In this document: one piece after another, positions 36,934 to 45,221 of the stretch | Layout: every line of letters begins with the position of its first letter | How positions within the stretch are numbered: the first letter of the stretch is position 1 | NCBI RefSeq assembly: GCF_015904235.1 | Contig: NZ_JADZLT010000056.1 | Span: forward strand, 124,001-188,000 | Origin: Methylobrevis albus | GTDB taxonomy: Bacteria > Pseudomonadota > Alphaproteobacteria > Rhizobiales > Pleomorphomonadaceae | Reading direction: 5' to 3' | DNA: 64,000 bases | Notes under the pieces: model-generated | What the model saw: the letters and a program-made list of their open reading frames with translations, nothing else | The model's database searches: none | Told to the model about the DNA's origin: nothing | Made by a program: the position numbers and the translations under genes

Positions 36934-38409
36934 ATGCCGAACGATCGCCCGACCGATAGCCGCGTTTCCGGCGACGCCCCTGTCGTGGTCTGGTTCCGCG
37001 ATGACCTGCGCCTCGGCGACAATCCGGCCCTTACCGCCGCCCTGCGCACCGAACGGCCGGTGCTGGCGCTGTTCGTGTTCGAGGAAGGGGGCGACGGCCC
37101 CCGCCCGATCGGGTCCGCGACGCGCTGGTGGCTGCATCATTCGCTCGCCGAGCTCGGCGCCGACATCGAAAAGCGTGGCGGGCGGCTCGTGCTGCGCCGT
37201 GGTCCCGCCCGCGACGTGGTTCCGGCGGTGATCGGCGAGGCGGGTGCCGCCGAGATCCACTGGAACCGCCGTTACGAGGGCGGCGCGATCGCCACGGACA
37301 AGGCCCTGCGTGAAGCATTGCTCGCCGAGGGCATCGCGGTGCACAGCCACAACGGCAACCTGATCGCCGAGCCGTGGACCGTGCAGAAGGGCGACGGCGG
37401 CTGGTTCAAGGTGTTCACGCCGTTCTGGCGCGCGCTGCGCCAGACCGTCGGCACGCCGCGGGATCCGTACCCGGCGCCGCGCAAGATCAAGGGCTTCGAG
37501 GGCGCGCTCGCGTCCGACGATCTCGATGCCTGGGGCCTGCTGCCGACGAAGCCCGACTGGGCCGGCGGCCTGCGCGAGACGTGGGAGCCCGGCGAGGCCG
37601 GCGCGCGGCGGCGGCTCGCCGGCTTCCTCGACGACGGCATCGCCCGCTACAAGGCCGAGCGCGACCAGCCGGCCGCGGGGGCGAGTTCGATGCTGTCGCC
37701 GCACCTTCGCTTCGGGGAGATCAGCCCCGTATCGATCTGGCATGCCGCGACGGCGCGCAGCGGCCACGACGCGGCGACCGAGAAGTTCCTCTCCGAAATC
37801 GGCTGGCGCGAGTTTTCCTACAACCTGCTGTTCCATTTCCCCGATCTGGCGACGCGCAACTTCCAGAGCCGCTTCGACGAGTTTCCCTGGACCAAGGGCG
37901 GCGAGGACGACATCGCAGCCTGGCAGCGCGGGCGGACCGGGGTGCCGATCGTCGACGCCGGCATGCGCCAGCTCTGGCAGACCGGCGTGATGCACAACCG
38001 GATCCGCATGGTCGCCGCCTCCTACCTCGTCAAGCACCTGCTCGCCGACTGGCGCATCGGCGAGGCGTGGTTCTGGGACACGCTGGTCGATGCCGACATC
38101 GCCAACAACCCGGCGAGCTGGCAGTGGGTGGCCGGCTCGGGCGCGGACGCGGCGCCGTACTTCCGGGTGTTCAATCCGGTGCTGCAGGGCCGTAAGTTCG
38201 ACGCCGACGGCGCCTATGTCCGCCGCTTCGTGCCGGAACTTGCCGGGCTTCCCGATCGTTTCATCCACGCGCCCTGGGAAGCGCCCGCCGACGTGCTGAA
38301 GGCCGCCGGCGTGCAGCTCGGCCGCGACTATCCCCACCCGATCGTGCCGCTCGACGAAGGCCGCGACCGCGCACTGCGCGCGTTCGAGGCGCTGCGCGAC
38401 GCGGCCTGA
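36934..38409 (+). CDS. phrB: deoxyribodipyrimidine photolyase
   Basis: The 491-residue class I photolyase/cryptochrome family protein has the N-terminal antenna domain (VVWFRDDLRLGDNPAL) and the C-terminal FAD domain with SMLSPHLRFGEISPVSIWH, WREFSYNLLFHFP, GVPIVDAGMRQLWQTGVMHNRIRM and ADIANNPASWQWVAGSG. It repairs UV cyclobutane dimers with light. ATG 36934 follows GGAGG with 8-base spacing; an in-frame GTG lies at 36916. It leads the plus-strand cluster phr-COG2907-DUF1365-CFA-MFS, a gene set linked to singlet-oxygen defence in Rhodobacter. Confidence 0.95.
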   Translation: MPNDRPTDSRVSGDAPVVVWFRDDLRLGDNPALTAALRTERPVLALFVFEEGGDGPRPIGSATRWWLHHSLAELGADIEKRGGRLVLRRGPARDVVPAVIGEAGAAEIHWNRRYEGGAIATDKALREALLAEGIAVHSHNGNLIAEPWTVQKGDGGWFKVFTPFWRALRQTVGTPRDPYPAPRKIKGFEGALASDDLDAWGLLPTKPDWAGGLRETWEPGEAGARRRLAGFLDDGIARYKAERDQPAAGASSMLSPHLRFGEISPVSIWHAATARSGHDAATEKFLSEIGWREFSYNLLFHFPDLATRNFQSRFDEFPWTKGGEDDIAAWQRGRTGVPIVDAGMRQLWQTGVMHNRIRMVAASYLVKHLLADWRIGEAWFWDTLVDADIANNPASWQWVAGSGADAAPYFRVFNPVLQGRKFDADGAYVRRFVPELAGLPDRFIHAPWEAPADVLKAAGVQLGRDYPHPIVPLDEGRDRALRAFEALRDAA

Positions 38410-38447
38410 CCCTGACCTCCGACCTTTCGCCGCCAAGAAGGATACGC

Positions 38448-39734
38448 ATGCGCATCGCCGTCATCGGCACCGGTATCGCCGGGAATGCCGCAGCCCTCGG
38501 TCTGTCCAAGCACCATGAGGTGGTGCTCTTCGAGACCCGGCATCGTGCCGGCGGCCACAGCGCCACGGTCGACATCAACTACGACGGCGCGATGATCGCG
38601 GTCGACACCGGCTTCATCGTCTACAACGAGCTTAACTATCCGCTGCTCACCGCCCTGTTCGCGCATCTCGGCATCAACACCGAATCCAGCGACATGAGCT
38701 TCGGCGTCTCGATCGGCCGCGGCCGCACCGAGTGGTCGGGGGCGTCGCTCGCCGCCGTCTTCGCGCAGAAGCGCAACATCGCCCGGCCGCGCTTCCTCTG
38801 GATGCTGCGCGAGATCGTGCGCTTCAACCGCCAGTGCCTCGCCGACCTCGACGCCGGCCGCCTCGCCGGCCTGTCGCTCGGCGACTACCTCGCGCAGCGC
38901 CGCTTCGGAAGGAGCTTCGTCGAGGACTATCTGGTGCCGATGGGCTCGGCGATCTGGTCGACGCCCGATGCCGCGATGGCGGATTTTCCGGCCGAGAGCT
39001 TCGTGCGCTTCTTCCGCAACCATCGCCTCGTGCACTACGAGCGCCCGGTCTGGCGCACGGTGTCGGGCGGCAGCCGCAACTACGTCGAGCGGCTCCTGCA
39101 TTCGATCGACGCCGAACTCCGGCTCGGCGACGGCGTCGTCGGCGTGCGCCGTGAAGCCGACCACGTCAGTGTCCGCACCCGCTCGGGCCTCGTCGACCGC
39201 TTCGACCACGTCGTGTTCGCGTCGCACACCGACCAGACGCTGGCGATGATCGAGAACCCCACAGTCGACGAGATCGGTCTGCTCGGCGCGATCCGCTACC
39301 GGCCGAACCAGGTCTATCTCCACCGCGACGTCGCGCTGATGCCGAAGCGCCGCGCGGTCTGGTCGTCGTGGAACTACCTGCGTGAGGAAGAGGGCGGCGC
39401 GGCCTCCGTCACCTACTGGATGAACCGGCTGCAGAACCTCTGCCCGAACCGACCGCTGTTCGTCAGCCTCAATCCGGCGACGCCGCCGCGCGACGACCTC
39501 ACCTTCGGCGTCTTCGAATACGACCACCCGCAGTTCGATGCCGACGCGCTGGCGGCACAGGCGGCGCTGCCGACGATCCAGGGCCGCAACCGCTCGTGGT
39601 TCTGCGGCGCCTGGACCGGCTTCGGCTTCCATGAGGACGGGCTGCGCTCGGGTCTCGCCGTCGCCGAGGCGCTCGGCGGCGCCGTGCCGTGGGCGGTGCC
39701 GCAAGCCCAGGTCGCGGCCGAGGCGGCCGAATGA
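38448..39734 (+). CDS. FAD-dependent oxidoreductase, COG2907 type
   Basis: The 428-residue flavoprotein starts with the Rossmann motif IAVIGTGIAGNAAALGL and an early FAD acidic residue (VVLFETRHRAGGHS). The C-terminal FAD-contact region reads WFCGAWTGFGFHEDGLRSGLAVAEAL. COG2907 proteins resemble amine oxidases and phytoene desaturases, and are nearly always next to DUF1365 and CFA-type methyltransferase genes, suggesting action on membrane fatty acids. Its stop overlaps the DUF1365 start by 4 bases (ATGA). Confidence 0.92.
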   Translation: MRIAVIGTGIAGNAAALGLSKHHEVVLFETRHRAGGHSATVDINYDGAMIAVDTGFIVYNELNYPLLTALFAHLGINTESSDMSFGVSIGRGRTEWSGASLAAVFAQKRNIARPRFLWMLREIVRFNRQCLADLDAGRLAGLSLGDYLAQRRFGRSFVEDYLVPMGSAIWSTPDAAMADFPAESFVRFFRNHRLVHYERPVWRTVSGGSRNYVERLLHSIDAELRLGDGVVGVRREADHVSVRTRSGLVDRFDHVVFASHTDQTLAMIENPTVDEIGLLGAIRYRPNQVYLHRDVALMPKRRAVWSSWNYLREEEGGAASVTYWMNRLQNLCPNRPLFVSLNPATPPRDDLTFGVFEYDHPQFDADALAAQAALPTIQGRNRSWFCGAWTGFGFHEDGLRSGLAVAEALGGAVPWAVPQAQVAAEAAE

Positions 39735-40606
39735 CGGAACGCATCCCCACCGCGGCCACCGCCAACGGCCCGCCGCCGGACGCTGCCGCCGGGCTCTATG
39801 TCGGCCAGGTGATGCACCAGCGGCTGCGCCCCTTCGGCCACCGCTTCGCCTACCGGGTCGCGAACCTCGTCGTCGACCTCGACCGCCTCGGCGACGCGGA
39901 CCGGCTGTGCCGGCTGTTCTCGGTGGGGCGCTTCAACCTGTTCTCGTTCTCGGAACACGACCACGGGCCGCGCGACGGCAGCAGCCTGCGCGGCTGGATC
40001 GACGGTCTGCTCGCCGAGTCCGGGGTCGCCGCGCCGGCGCGGGTGCTGCTCGTCTGCTATCCGCGCGTTCTCGGCTACGTCTTCGACCCGATCTCGGTCT
40101 ACTTCGCCTACGACGCCGCCGGGGCGGTCGTCGCGGTCGTCTACCAGGTTCACAACACCTTCGGCGAGACGCACACCTATGTCGCGCCGGTGCGGCCGGG
40201 CGAAGCCTCGCCCGCCGGCATCCGGCAGGCGCGCGACAAGCTGTTCCACGTCTCGCCCTTCATGCCGATGGACCAGCGCTACGGCTTCAGCCTGCTGCCG
40301 CCGGGCGAAGGTATGCGTATCCGGATTCTCGAGACCGACGCCGACGGGCCGATCCTCGCCGCCACCTTCGCCGGCCGCTTCCGGCCGATGACCAGTGCCG
40401 GCGTCCTGAAGGTGTTCGCCGCCCTGCCCTTCCAGTCGATCAAGGTCGTCGCCGGCATTCACTACGAGGCGGCGCGGCTCTGGCTGAAGGGGGCCACCTA
40501 CCACATGCGTCCGGCGCCGCCCGCTCCGGTGAGCCATGCGCCGGCTTCACGGGACGGCGGGCCGTTCCCGCCACGCGAAATCTTGCGCACGAGGCCGCAA
40601 TCGTGA
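39731..40606 (+). CDS. DUF1365 domain protein
   Basis: The 291-residue protein carries DUF1365 hallmarks: YVGQVMHQRLRPFGHRFAYRV, VLGYVFDPISVYFAYD, HNTFGETHTYV, KLFHVSPFMPMDQRYGF and the C-terminal SIKVVAGIHYEAARLWLKG. Biochemistry is not established; it travels with COG2907 and CFA synthase genes and is expected to help modify unsaturated acyl chains. Tightly coupled to the upstream flavoprotein gene and ending in TGATG with a possible start of the next gene. Confidence 0.9.
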   Translation: MTERIPTAATANGPPPDAAAGLYVGQVMHQRLRPFGHRFAYRVANLVVDLDRLGDADRLCRLFSVGRFNLFSFSEHDHGPRDGSSLRGWIDGLLAESGVAAPARVLLVCYPRVLGYVFDPISVYFAYDAAGAVVAVVYQVHNTFGETHTYVAPVRPGEASPAGIRQARDKLFHVSPFMPMDQRYGFSLLPPGEGMRIRILETDADGPILAATFAGRFRPMTSAGVLKVFAALPFQSIKVVAGIHYEAARLWLKGATYHMRPAPPAPVSHAPASRDGGPFPPREILRTRPQS

Positions 40607-40719
40607 TGACATCCATTGAACTTGCGACCGGTGACGCTGTTTTGGACACGCGGGAAGGGACAACGCCCGGGATCAGGGACAACGAGAGGGAACTCGACGG
40701 GGTCAGGGACTTCAGCACC

Positions 40720-42024
40720 ATGATCGAACCGACCGCTTCCATTTCGGCCTACGCCCCTACCCCCGGCGCCTCCCCGGCGATACCGGACACCGACGAGCGA
40801 CCGCTCCCGGCCGTACTGACCTCCGCCAACGAATCCACGCTTCTCGCCGGGCTGCCCATGCTGGTGCGCCGGGCCGTCAGCCTCGTGCGCGACCTCGAAC
40901 AGGGTTCGCTCGACGTGACGATGCCGGACGGGCGCAGCTTCCGGATCGAGGGCCGCACTGCCGGGCCGCACGGCGTGCTGGTGGTGCACGACTACCGCGC
41001 CGTGCGCCGCATCATGGAGGCCGGCGACATCGGCGTCGCCGAGGGCTTCATGGCCAGCGAATGGTCGAGCCCGGACGTCACCGCCTTCCTCGAACTCTTC
41101 GCCGTCAACCGCGCCTTCATGGAGGAGACCCTCGGCCGCCGGCCGCTGGTCAAGCTCTTCATGAAGCTGCGCCACTGGCTGAACGAGAACACGCGCCGCG
41201 GCTCGCAGCGCAACATCTCGGCGCACTACGACCTCGGCAACGCGTTCTATTCGGCCTGGCTCGACCGGACGATGACCTACTCGTCGGCCCTGTTCCACGA
41301 GGGCGTCGAGGATCTCGCCACCGCGCAGACGGCGAAGTATCGCCATCTCGCCGAGCGCACCGGCATGGAGAGCGGCCATGACGTGCTGGAGATCGGCTGC
41401 GGCTGGGGCGGCTTCGCCGAGTTCGCGGCGAAGGAGATCGGCTGCAAGGTCACGGGGCTGACGATCAGCCGCGAGCAGTATGATTTCGCCTGCAAGCGGG
41501 TGTTCGAGGCCGGGCTCGCCGACAAGGTCGACATCAAGTTCCAGGACTACCGCGACGAGGCCGGCCGCTACGACCGCGTCGCCTCGATCGAGATGTTCGA
41601 GGCGGTCGGCGAGCGCTACTGGCCGACCTATTTCGAGAAGCTGCGCGAGTGCCTGAAGCCGGGCGGCATCGCCGGCATCCAGGTGATCACGATCCAGGAC
41701 CGCGCCTTCGAGGCCTATCGCCGCGACCCGGACTTCATCCAGCGCTACGTGTTCCCCGGCGGCATGCTGCCCTCGCCCGGCATCCTCGACCGCGTCTCCT
41801 CGGCTGCGGGCCTCAACCGGGTCGGCGAGCGGATCTTCGGGCTCGACTATGCCCGCACGCTGGCGCTGTGGCGCGACCGCTTCCGCGAGACCTGGCCGAG
41901 CCTCGAGCCGCTCGGCTTCGACGCGCGCTTCAAGCGGCTCTGGGAGTACTACCTCCACTACTGCGAAGCGGGCTTCCGCGCCGGCAACGTCGACGTGCGC
42001 CAGATCGTCTATGCCCGCGGCTGA
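40720..42024 (+). CDS. cfa: cyclopropane-fatty-acyl-phospholipid synthase family methyltransferase
   Basis: About 434 residues. The SAM site is LEIGCGWGGFAEFAA, preceded by the family signature NISAHYDLGNAFYSAWLDRTMTYSS and followed by EMFEAVGERYWPTYF and YVFPGGMLPS. The enzyme methylates double bonds of membrane phospholipid acyl chains, making cyclopropane or, in this genomic context, possibly methylated unsaturated or furan fatty acids. An in-frame ATG at 40606 overlaps the DUF1365 stop, but the extra 38 residues are low in conserved character and lower in G+C, so ATG 40720 is preferred. Overlaps the MFS gene by 14 bases. Confidence 0.92.
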   Translation: MIEPTASISAYAPTPGASPAIPDTDERPLPAVLTSANESTLLAGLPMLVRRAVSLVRDLEQGSLDVTMPDGRSFRIEGRTAGPHGVLVVHDYRAVRRIMEAGDIGVAEGFMASEWSSPDVTAFLELFAVNRAFMEETLGRRPLVKLFMKLRHWLNENTRRGSQRNISAHYDLGNAFYSAWLDRTMTYSSALFHEGVEDLATAQTAKYRHLAERTGMESGHDVLEIGCGWGGFAEFAAKEIGCKVTGLTISREQYDFACKRVFEAGLADKVDIKFQDYRDEAGRYDRVASIEMFEAVGERYWPTYFEKLRECLKPGGIAGIQVITIQDRAFEAYRRDPDFIQRYVFPGGMLPSPGILDRVSSAAGLNRVGERIFGLDYARTLALWRDRFRETWPSLEPLGFDARFKRLWEYYLHYCEAGFRAGNVDVRQIVYARG

Positions 42025-43381
42025 CGCGACCGCCGGGCCGACGGCCCGGCGGCTCGCGGCCTACGCCCTGCCCGCCCTGCCGCTCGCGGTGCTGACGCTG
42101 CCGCTCTACATCGTCGTGCCGACGCACTACGCCGCCGACCTCGGGCTGTCGCTCGCGGCGGTCGGTCAGGTGCTGCTGTTCGTGCGGCTGTTCGATGCCG
42201 TCAGCGATCCGCTGATCGGCTGGGCCGCCGACCGCTACCGGCCGCGCTTCGGCCGGCGGCGGACGTGGTTCGCGGCGTCGATCCCGCTCACCGTGCTCGC
42301 CGTCTGGATGGTGTTCGTGCCGCCGGAGGGGGCCGGCATTCTGTGGCTCGGCGTCTGGGCGGCGCTGCTCTCGCTCGGCACCACCGCCAGCCTGATCCCC
42401 TACTGGGCGTGGGGCGCGGAACTCGCCACCTCCTATGCCGGCCGCAGCCGCGTCGTCGCCTGGCGCGAGGGCATGGTGGTCGCCGGCACGCTGATCGCCA
42501 CGGCGGCGCCGGCCGCCGTGCAGGCGCTCGGCGGCTCGCCGACCAGCGGCGGCCTCGTCGCGCTCGCCGGCTTCGTGCTGCTGGTGTTGCCGCCGACGGC
42601 GCTCGCCGCGGTGCTGGTGGTGCCGGAGCCGCGCGACTACGGCAAGGCGCGGCTGGGCTTTCGCGACGGGCTCTGGCATCTCCGGCGCAATGCGCCGTTC
42701 CTCAGGCTGCTCGCCGCCTTCGTGCTGAACGGTTTCGCCAACGGCCTGCCGGCGACGCTGTTCCTGTTCTACGTCGGCCAGGCGCTCGGCACGCCGGATG
42801 CCGCCGGTCCGCTGCTGTTCCTCTATTTCCTTTGCGGCATCGCCGGCATCCCGCTCTGGCTGCTGCTGACGCGGCGGCTGGCGAAGCACCGGGTCTGGTG
42901 CGGCGCGATGCTGATGAACTGCGTTGTCTTCGCGCTGGTGCCGCTGGTCGGGCCGGGCGACGTCTGGCTGTTCGCGGCGATCTGCGTCGTCACCGGCGTC
43001 GGCCTCGGCGCCGATCTGGTGCTGCCCGCCTCGATGCAGGCCGACGTCATCGACGTCGACACCGCGACGTCGGGCGAACAGCGCACGGGGGTCTACGTCG
43101 CCGCCTGGGGCCTCGCGACCAAGCTCGCGCTGGCGCTCGCGGTCGGCCTCGCCTTCCCGCTGCTCGGCGCCGCCGGCTTCGACACCGCGGCGACGACCCA
43201 GTCGGCCGGGGCGATCACCATGCTGACCAGCCTCTACGCCCTCGTGCCGGTGGCGGCAAAGCTCGGCGCTGTCGCGCTGATGTGGGGCTATCCGGTGGAC
43301 GCCGCCGCGCAGGCCGAGCTCCGCGCCCGGATCGAGGCCGGCCGCGCGGCGGACGCCGTCAGCGCTTCGACCAGCCCGTGA
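42011..43381 (+). CDS. MFS transporter, GPH (sugar:cation symporter) type
   Basis: The 456-residue protein has twelve predicted membrane helices. The GPH-type motif DAVSDPLIGWAADRYRPRFGRRRTW follows helix 2, and SLIPYWAWGAEL, ADLVLPASMQADVIDVD and AAWGLATKLALALA are also family-typical. The substrate is unknown. Members of this subgroup recur beside DUF1365/CFA genes and may move lipids or lipid precursors rather than sugars. ATG 42011 overlaps the CFA gene, which suggests coupling. The 3' end overlaps the convergent SDR gene by 23 bases. Confidence 0.9.
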   Translation: MPAADATAGPTARRLAAYALPALPLAVLTLPLYIVVPTHYAADLGLSLAAVGQVLLFVRLFDAVSDPLIGWAADRYRPRFGRRRTWFAASIPLTVLAVWMVFVPPEGAGILWLGVWAALLSLGTTASLIPYWAWGAELATSYAGRSRVVAWREGMVVAGTLIATAAPAAVQALGGSPTSGGLVALAGFVLLVLPPTALAAVLVVPEPRDYGKARLGFRDGLWHLRRNAPFLRLLAAFVLNGFANGLPATLFLFYVGQALGTPDAAGPLLFLYFLCGIAGIPLWLLLTRRLAKHRVWCGAMLMNCVVFALVPLVGPGDVWLFAAICVVTGVGLGADLVLPASMQADVIDVDTATSGEQRTGVYVAAWGLATKLALALAVGLAFPLLGAAGFDTAATTQSAGAITMLTSLYALVPVAAKLGAVALMWGYPVDAAAQAELRARIEAGRAADAVSASTSP

Positions 43382-44141
43382 AGCGGTTCACGGCCCAGAA
43401 GTAGAGCGGATAGGGCAACAGGTTGACGACCTTCAGCCCGTAGGTGAAGCGGCGCGGGAAGGTGATCTCGAAGCCGCCACCTGCGATACCGGCGCGGATG
43501 CGCTGCGAGGCGGTCGCCACCGTGACGATGAACGGCATCGGGAACGGATTGTCCGCCGTCGCCGGCGTCTCGACGAAGCCCGGATGCACGACCTGAATGC
43601 GGACGCCGAGCTTGTCGAGGTCGAATTTCAGGCTCTCGGCGAGATTGGTGAGGCCGGCCTTGGTGGCGCCGTAGGCCGCCGACGTCGGCAGGCCGCCATA
43701 GCCGGTGACGGACGAGACGATCACCAGCTGGCCCCTGCGCCGCGCGCGCATCCGCTGCAGCACCGGCACCAGCGCGTTGACGGTGCCCGACAGGTTCACG
43801 TCGAAGGATTTCCGGAACGGCTCGACCTCGAGATCGTCGGCGGTGACCGAGAGGTAGACGCCGGCGTTGAGGATCGCGAGGGCGATCGGCCCGTGCCCGG
43901 CCTCGAGCCGCGCGACGATATCGGCCATCGCGGTGGTGTCGGTGACGTCGCCCGGCATCGGCAGGATCTTGCCCGCGGGCGCCTCGGCGGCGAGAGCGGC
44001 GAGGTCATCGGCCTTGCGGGCGGTTGCGGCGACGGTCCAGCCGTCGCGGGCGAGGTCCAGCGCCAGCGCCCGGCCGATGCCGCTGCTCGCCCCGGTGATC
44101 CAGGCGATGCCGTCGGTCGGCGTGGCGCGGTAGAGGGGCAT
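43359..44141 (-). CDS. short-chain dehydrogenase/reductase
   Basis: The 260-residue SDR has the cofactor motif TGASSGIGRALA near residue 17, NAGVY in the middle and the catalytic S...YGATK (SSVTGYGGLPTSAAYGATKAG). A basic R in TARKADD after strand 2 suggests NADPH. The C-terminus has hydrophobic, aromatic segments (LLPYPLYFWAVNRF) that could associate with the membrane. It lies opposite to the CFA cluster, and SDRs of this type also appear in singlet-oxygen regulons. Substrate unknown. Confidence 0.92.
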   Translation of the reverse strand: MPLYRATPTDGIAWITGASSGIGRALALDLARDGWTVAATARKADDLAALAAEAPAGKILPMPGDVTDTTAMADIVARLEAGHGPIALAILNAGVYLSVTADDLEVEPFRKSFDVNLSGTVNALVPVLQRMRARRRGQLVIVSSVTGYGGLPTSAAYGATKAGLTNLAESLKFDLDKLGVRIQVVHPGFVETPATADNPFPMPFIVTVATASQRIRAGIAGGGFEITFPRRFTYGLKVVNLLPYPLYFWAVNRFTGWSKR

Positions 44142-44182
44142 GGTGGGGCTCCGGGGGTTGGTTGGACTGTGCCGTGCGGCCT

Positions 44183-44344
44183 TCCCCCCTCCCTGTCCCT
44201 CCCCCGCTTCGCAGGAGAGGGGACGAAGGAGGTCAGGGCGTCCGCTTCATCGGCGCTTCGGTTCGGCGAGACGGCTGTGTTGCAAAAGCCTTGTCCCCTA
44301 TCGTCCCCTCTCCTGCGAAGCGGGGGAGGGACAGGTAGGGGGGA
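44183..44344. repeat. palindromic intergenic repeat, family D
   Basis: Inverted arms of about 40 bases (CCCTCCCTGTCCCTCCCCCG... and ...CGGGGGAGGGACAGGTAGGG), each also containing CGCTTCGCAGGAGAGGGGACG or its complement, are separated by a loop of about 80 bases. It occupies nearly all of the gap between the SDR and ChrR genes. Confidence 0.82.
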
Positions 44345-44382
44345 GCCCCAAGGCACGGCGCCGGCAAAATCTCAGCCCGCCC

Positions 44383-45072
44383 TCATCCCCGGATCAGCGG
44401 GTTGAACAGCCGGCCGATCGGGCCGGTCAGGCGCAGCGGGGCGTCGGTGATCGCAAGGCAGATGCAGTCGCCATCGGCGTCGGCGACGGGGCGGTGGTCG
44501 ACGGTGTCGTCGGCGATGGCGATGTCGCCGGCCTCGTAGTGGCCGATGCCGTCGGCAAAGCCGCCTTCGAGGACGAGCGTCACTTCGGCGCCCTCGTGGG
44601 TGTGCACCGGCATCGCCTGGCCGGCACGGATCCACATCAGGCTGGTGCGGCAGCCGTCGAACTCGCCGAGCTTCAGCTCGCGGAAGCCGGGCAGCACCTT
44701 CTTCCAGCGCGACGGATCGCTGTCGCCGCCGAGGAAGCGGCGGATCGCGGCCGGCATGCGGGGACGCTCGGACTCCACCTCGGGCTCTGACATCGTCGGA
44801 GCGATCGGTGCGTCGTCCTCGCCGAGGTTGAAAATCGCGGCGAGGCGGCGATCGCGGTCGGAAAGGCCGGCCGGCTCGGCCGACTCCAGCGTGCGCCCGG
44901 CCATCGCCTCGAGATCGGCGACGAAGCCACGGTTTCGCGTCGAGATTTCCAGATGCGCATCGACGAGCAGCTGCAGCGGCAGCGGCAGCGTCCCGAGGGC
45001 ATAGCCCGCGAACAGCGCGTCCAATTCGTCGGCCCGGCTCGGCAGCATTCCCGATGATGTCCTGCGTTTCAC
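44383..45072 (-). CDS. chrR: ChrR-family cupin protein (anti-sigma-E type, zinc-cysteine-less)
   Basis: About 229 residues. The N-terminal helical anti-sigma-like domain (DALFAGYALGTLPLPLQLLVDAHLEIS) is followed by a linker and a C-terminal cupin with MPVHTHEGAEVTLVLEGGF and the later His in TVDHRPV, the H-x-H...E...H metal site of ChrR. In Rhodobacter ChrR the N-terminal zinc site uses two Cys spaced four and seven after a His. Here those positions are Ser44 and Asn47, so that zinc site is lost. No sigma factor gene is adjacent. GTG 45072 has GCGGGA upstream; ATG 45048 is an alternative. It may be an orphan sensor for the neighbouring photo-oxidative cluster. Confidence 0.85.
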   Translation of the reverse strand: MKRRTSSGMLPSRADELDALFAGYALGTLPLPLQLLVDAHLEISTRNRGFVADLEAMAGRTLESAEPAGLSDRDRRLAAIFNLGEDDAPIAPTMSEPEVESERPRMPAAIRRFLGGDSDPSRWKKVLPGFRELKLGEFDGCRTSLMWIRAGQAMPVHTHEGAEVTLVLEGGFADGIGHYEAGDIAIADDTVDHRPVADADGDCICLAITDAPLRLTGPIGRLFNPLIRG

Positions 45073-45221
45073 GTCGATCCCGCCGGTGCACCGCCGCCTT
45101 GGGCTGTCATACCGGCATTTAGCGGACTGTACGGCGGCCGGGCAAGATCGGATCACGCCGACGTGCGGTCGCAGCCCTGCCACACGGCAGCCCCGCGCGG
45201 AATGCGGATCTGGTTTCCGCC

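Noticed and set aside
40606-40719. N-terminal extension of the CFA-type methyltransferase from the ATG overlapping the DUF1365 stop
   Set aside because: The extra 38 residues show little conserved character and lower G+C; the ATG at 40720 is preferred, though the overlap start remains possible.
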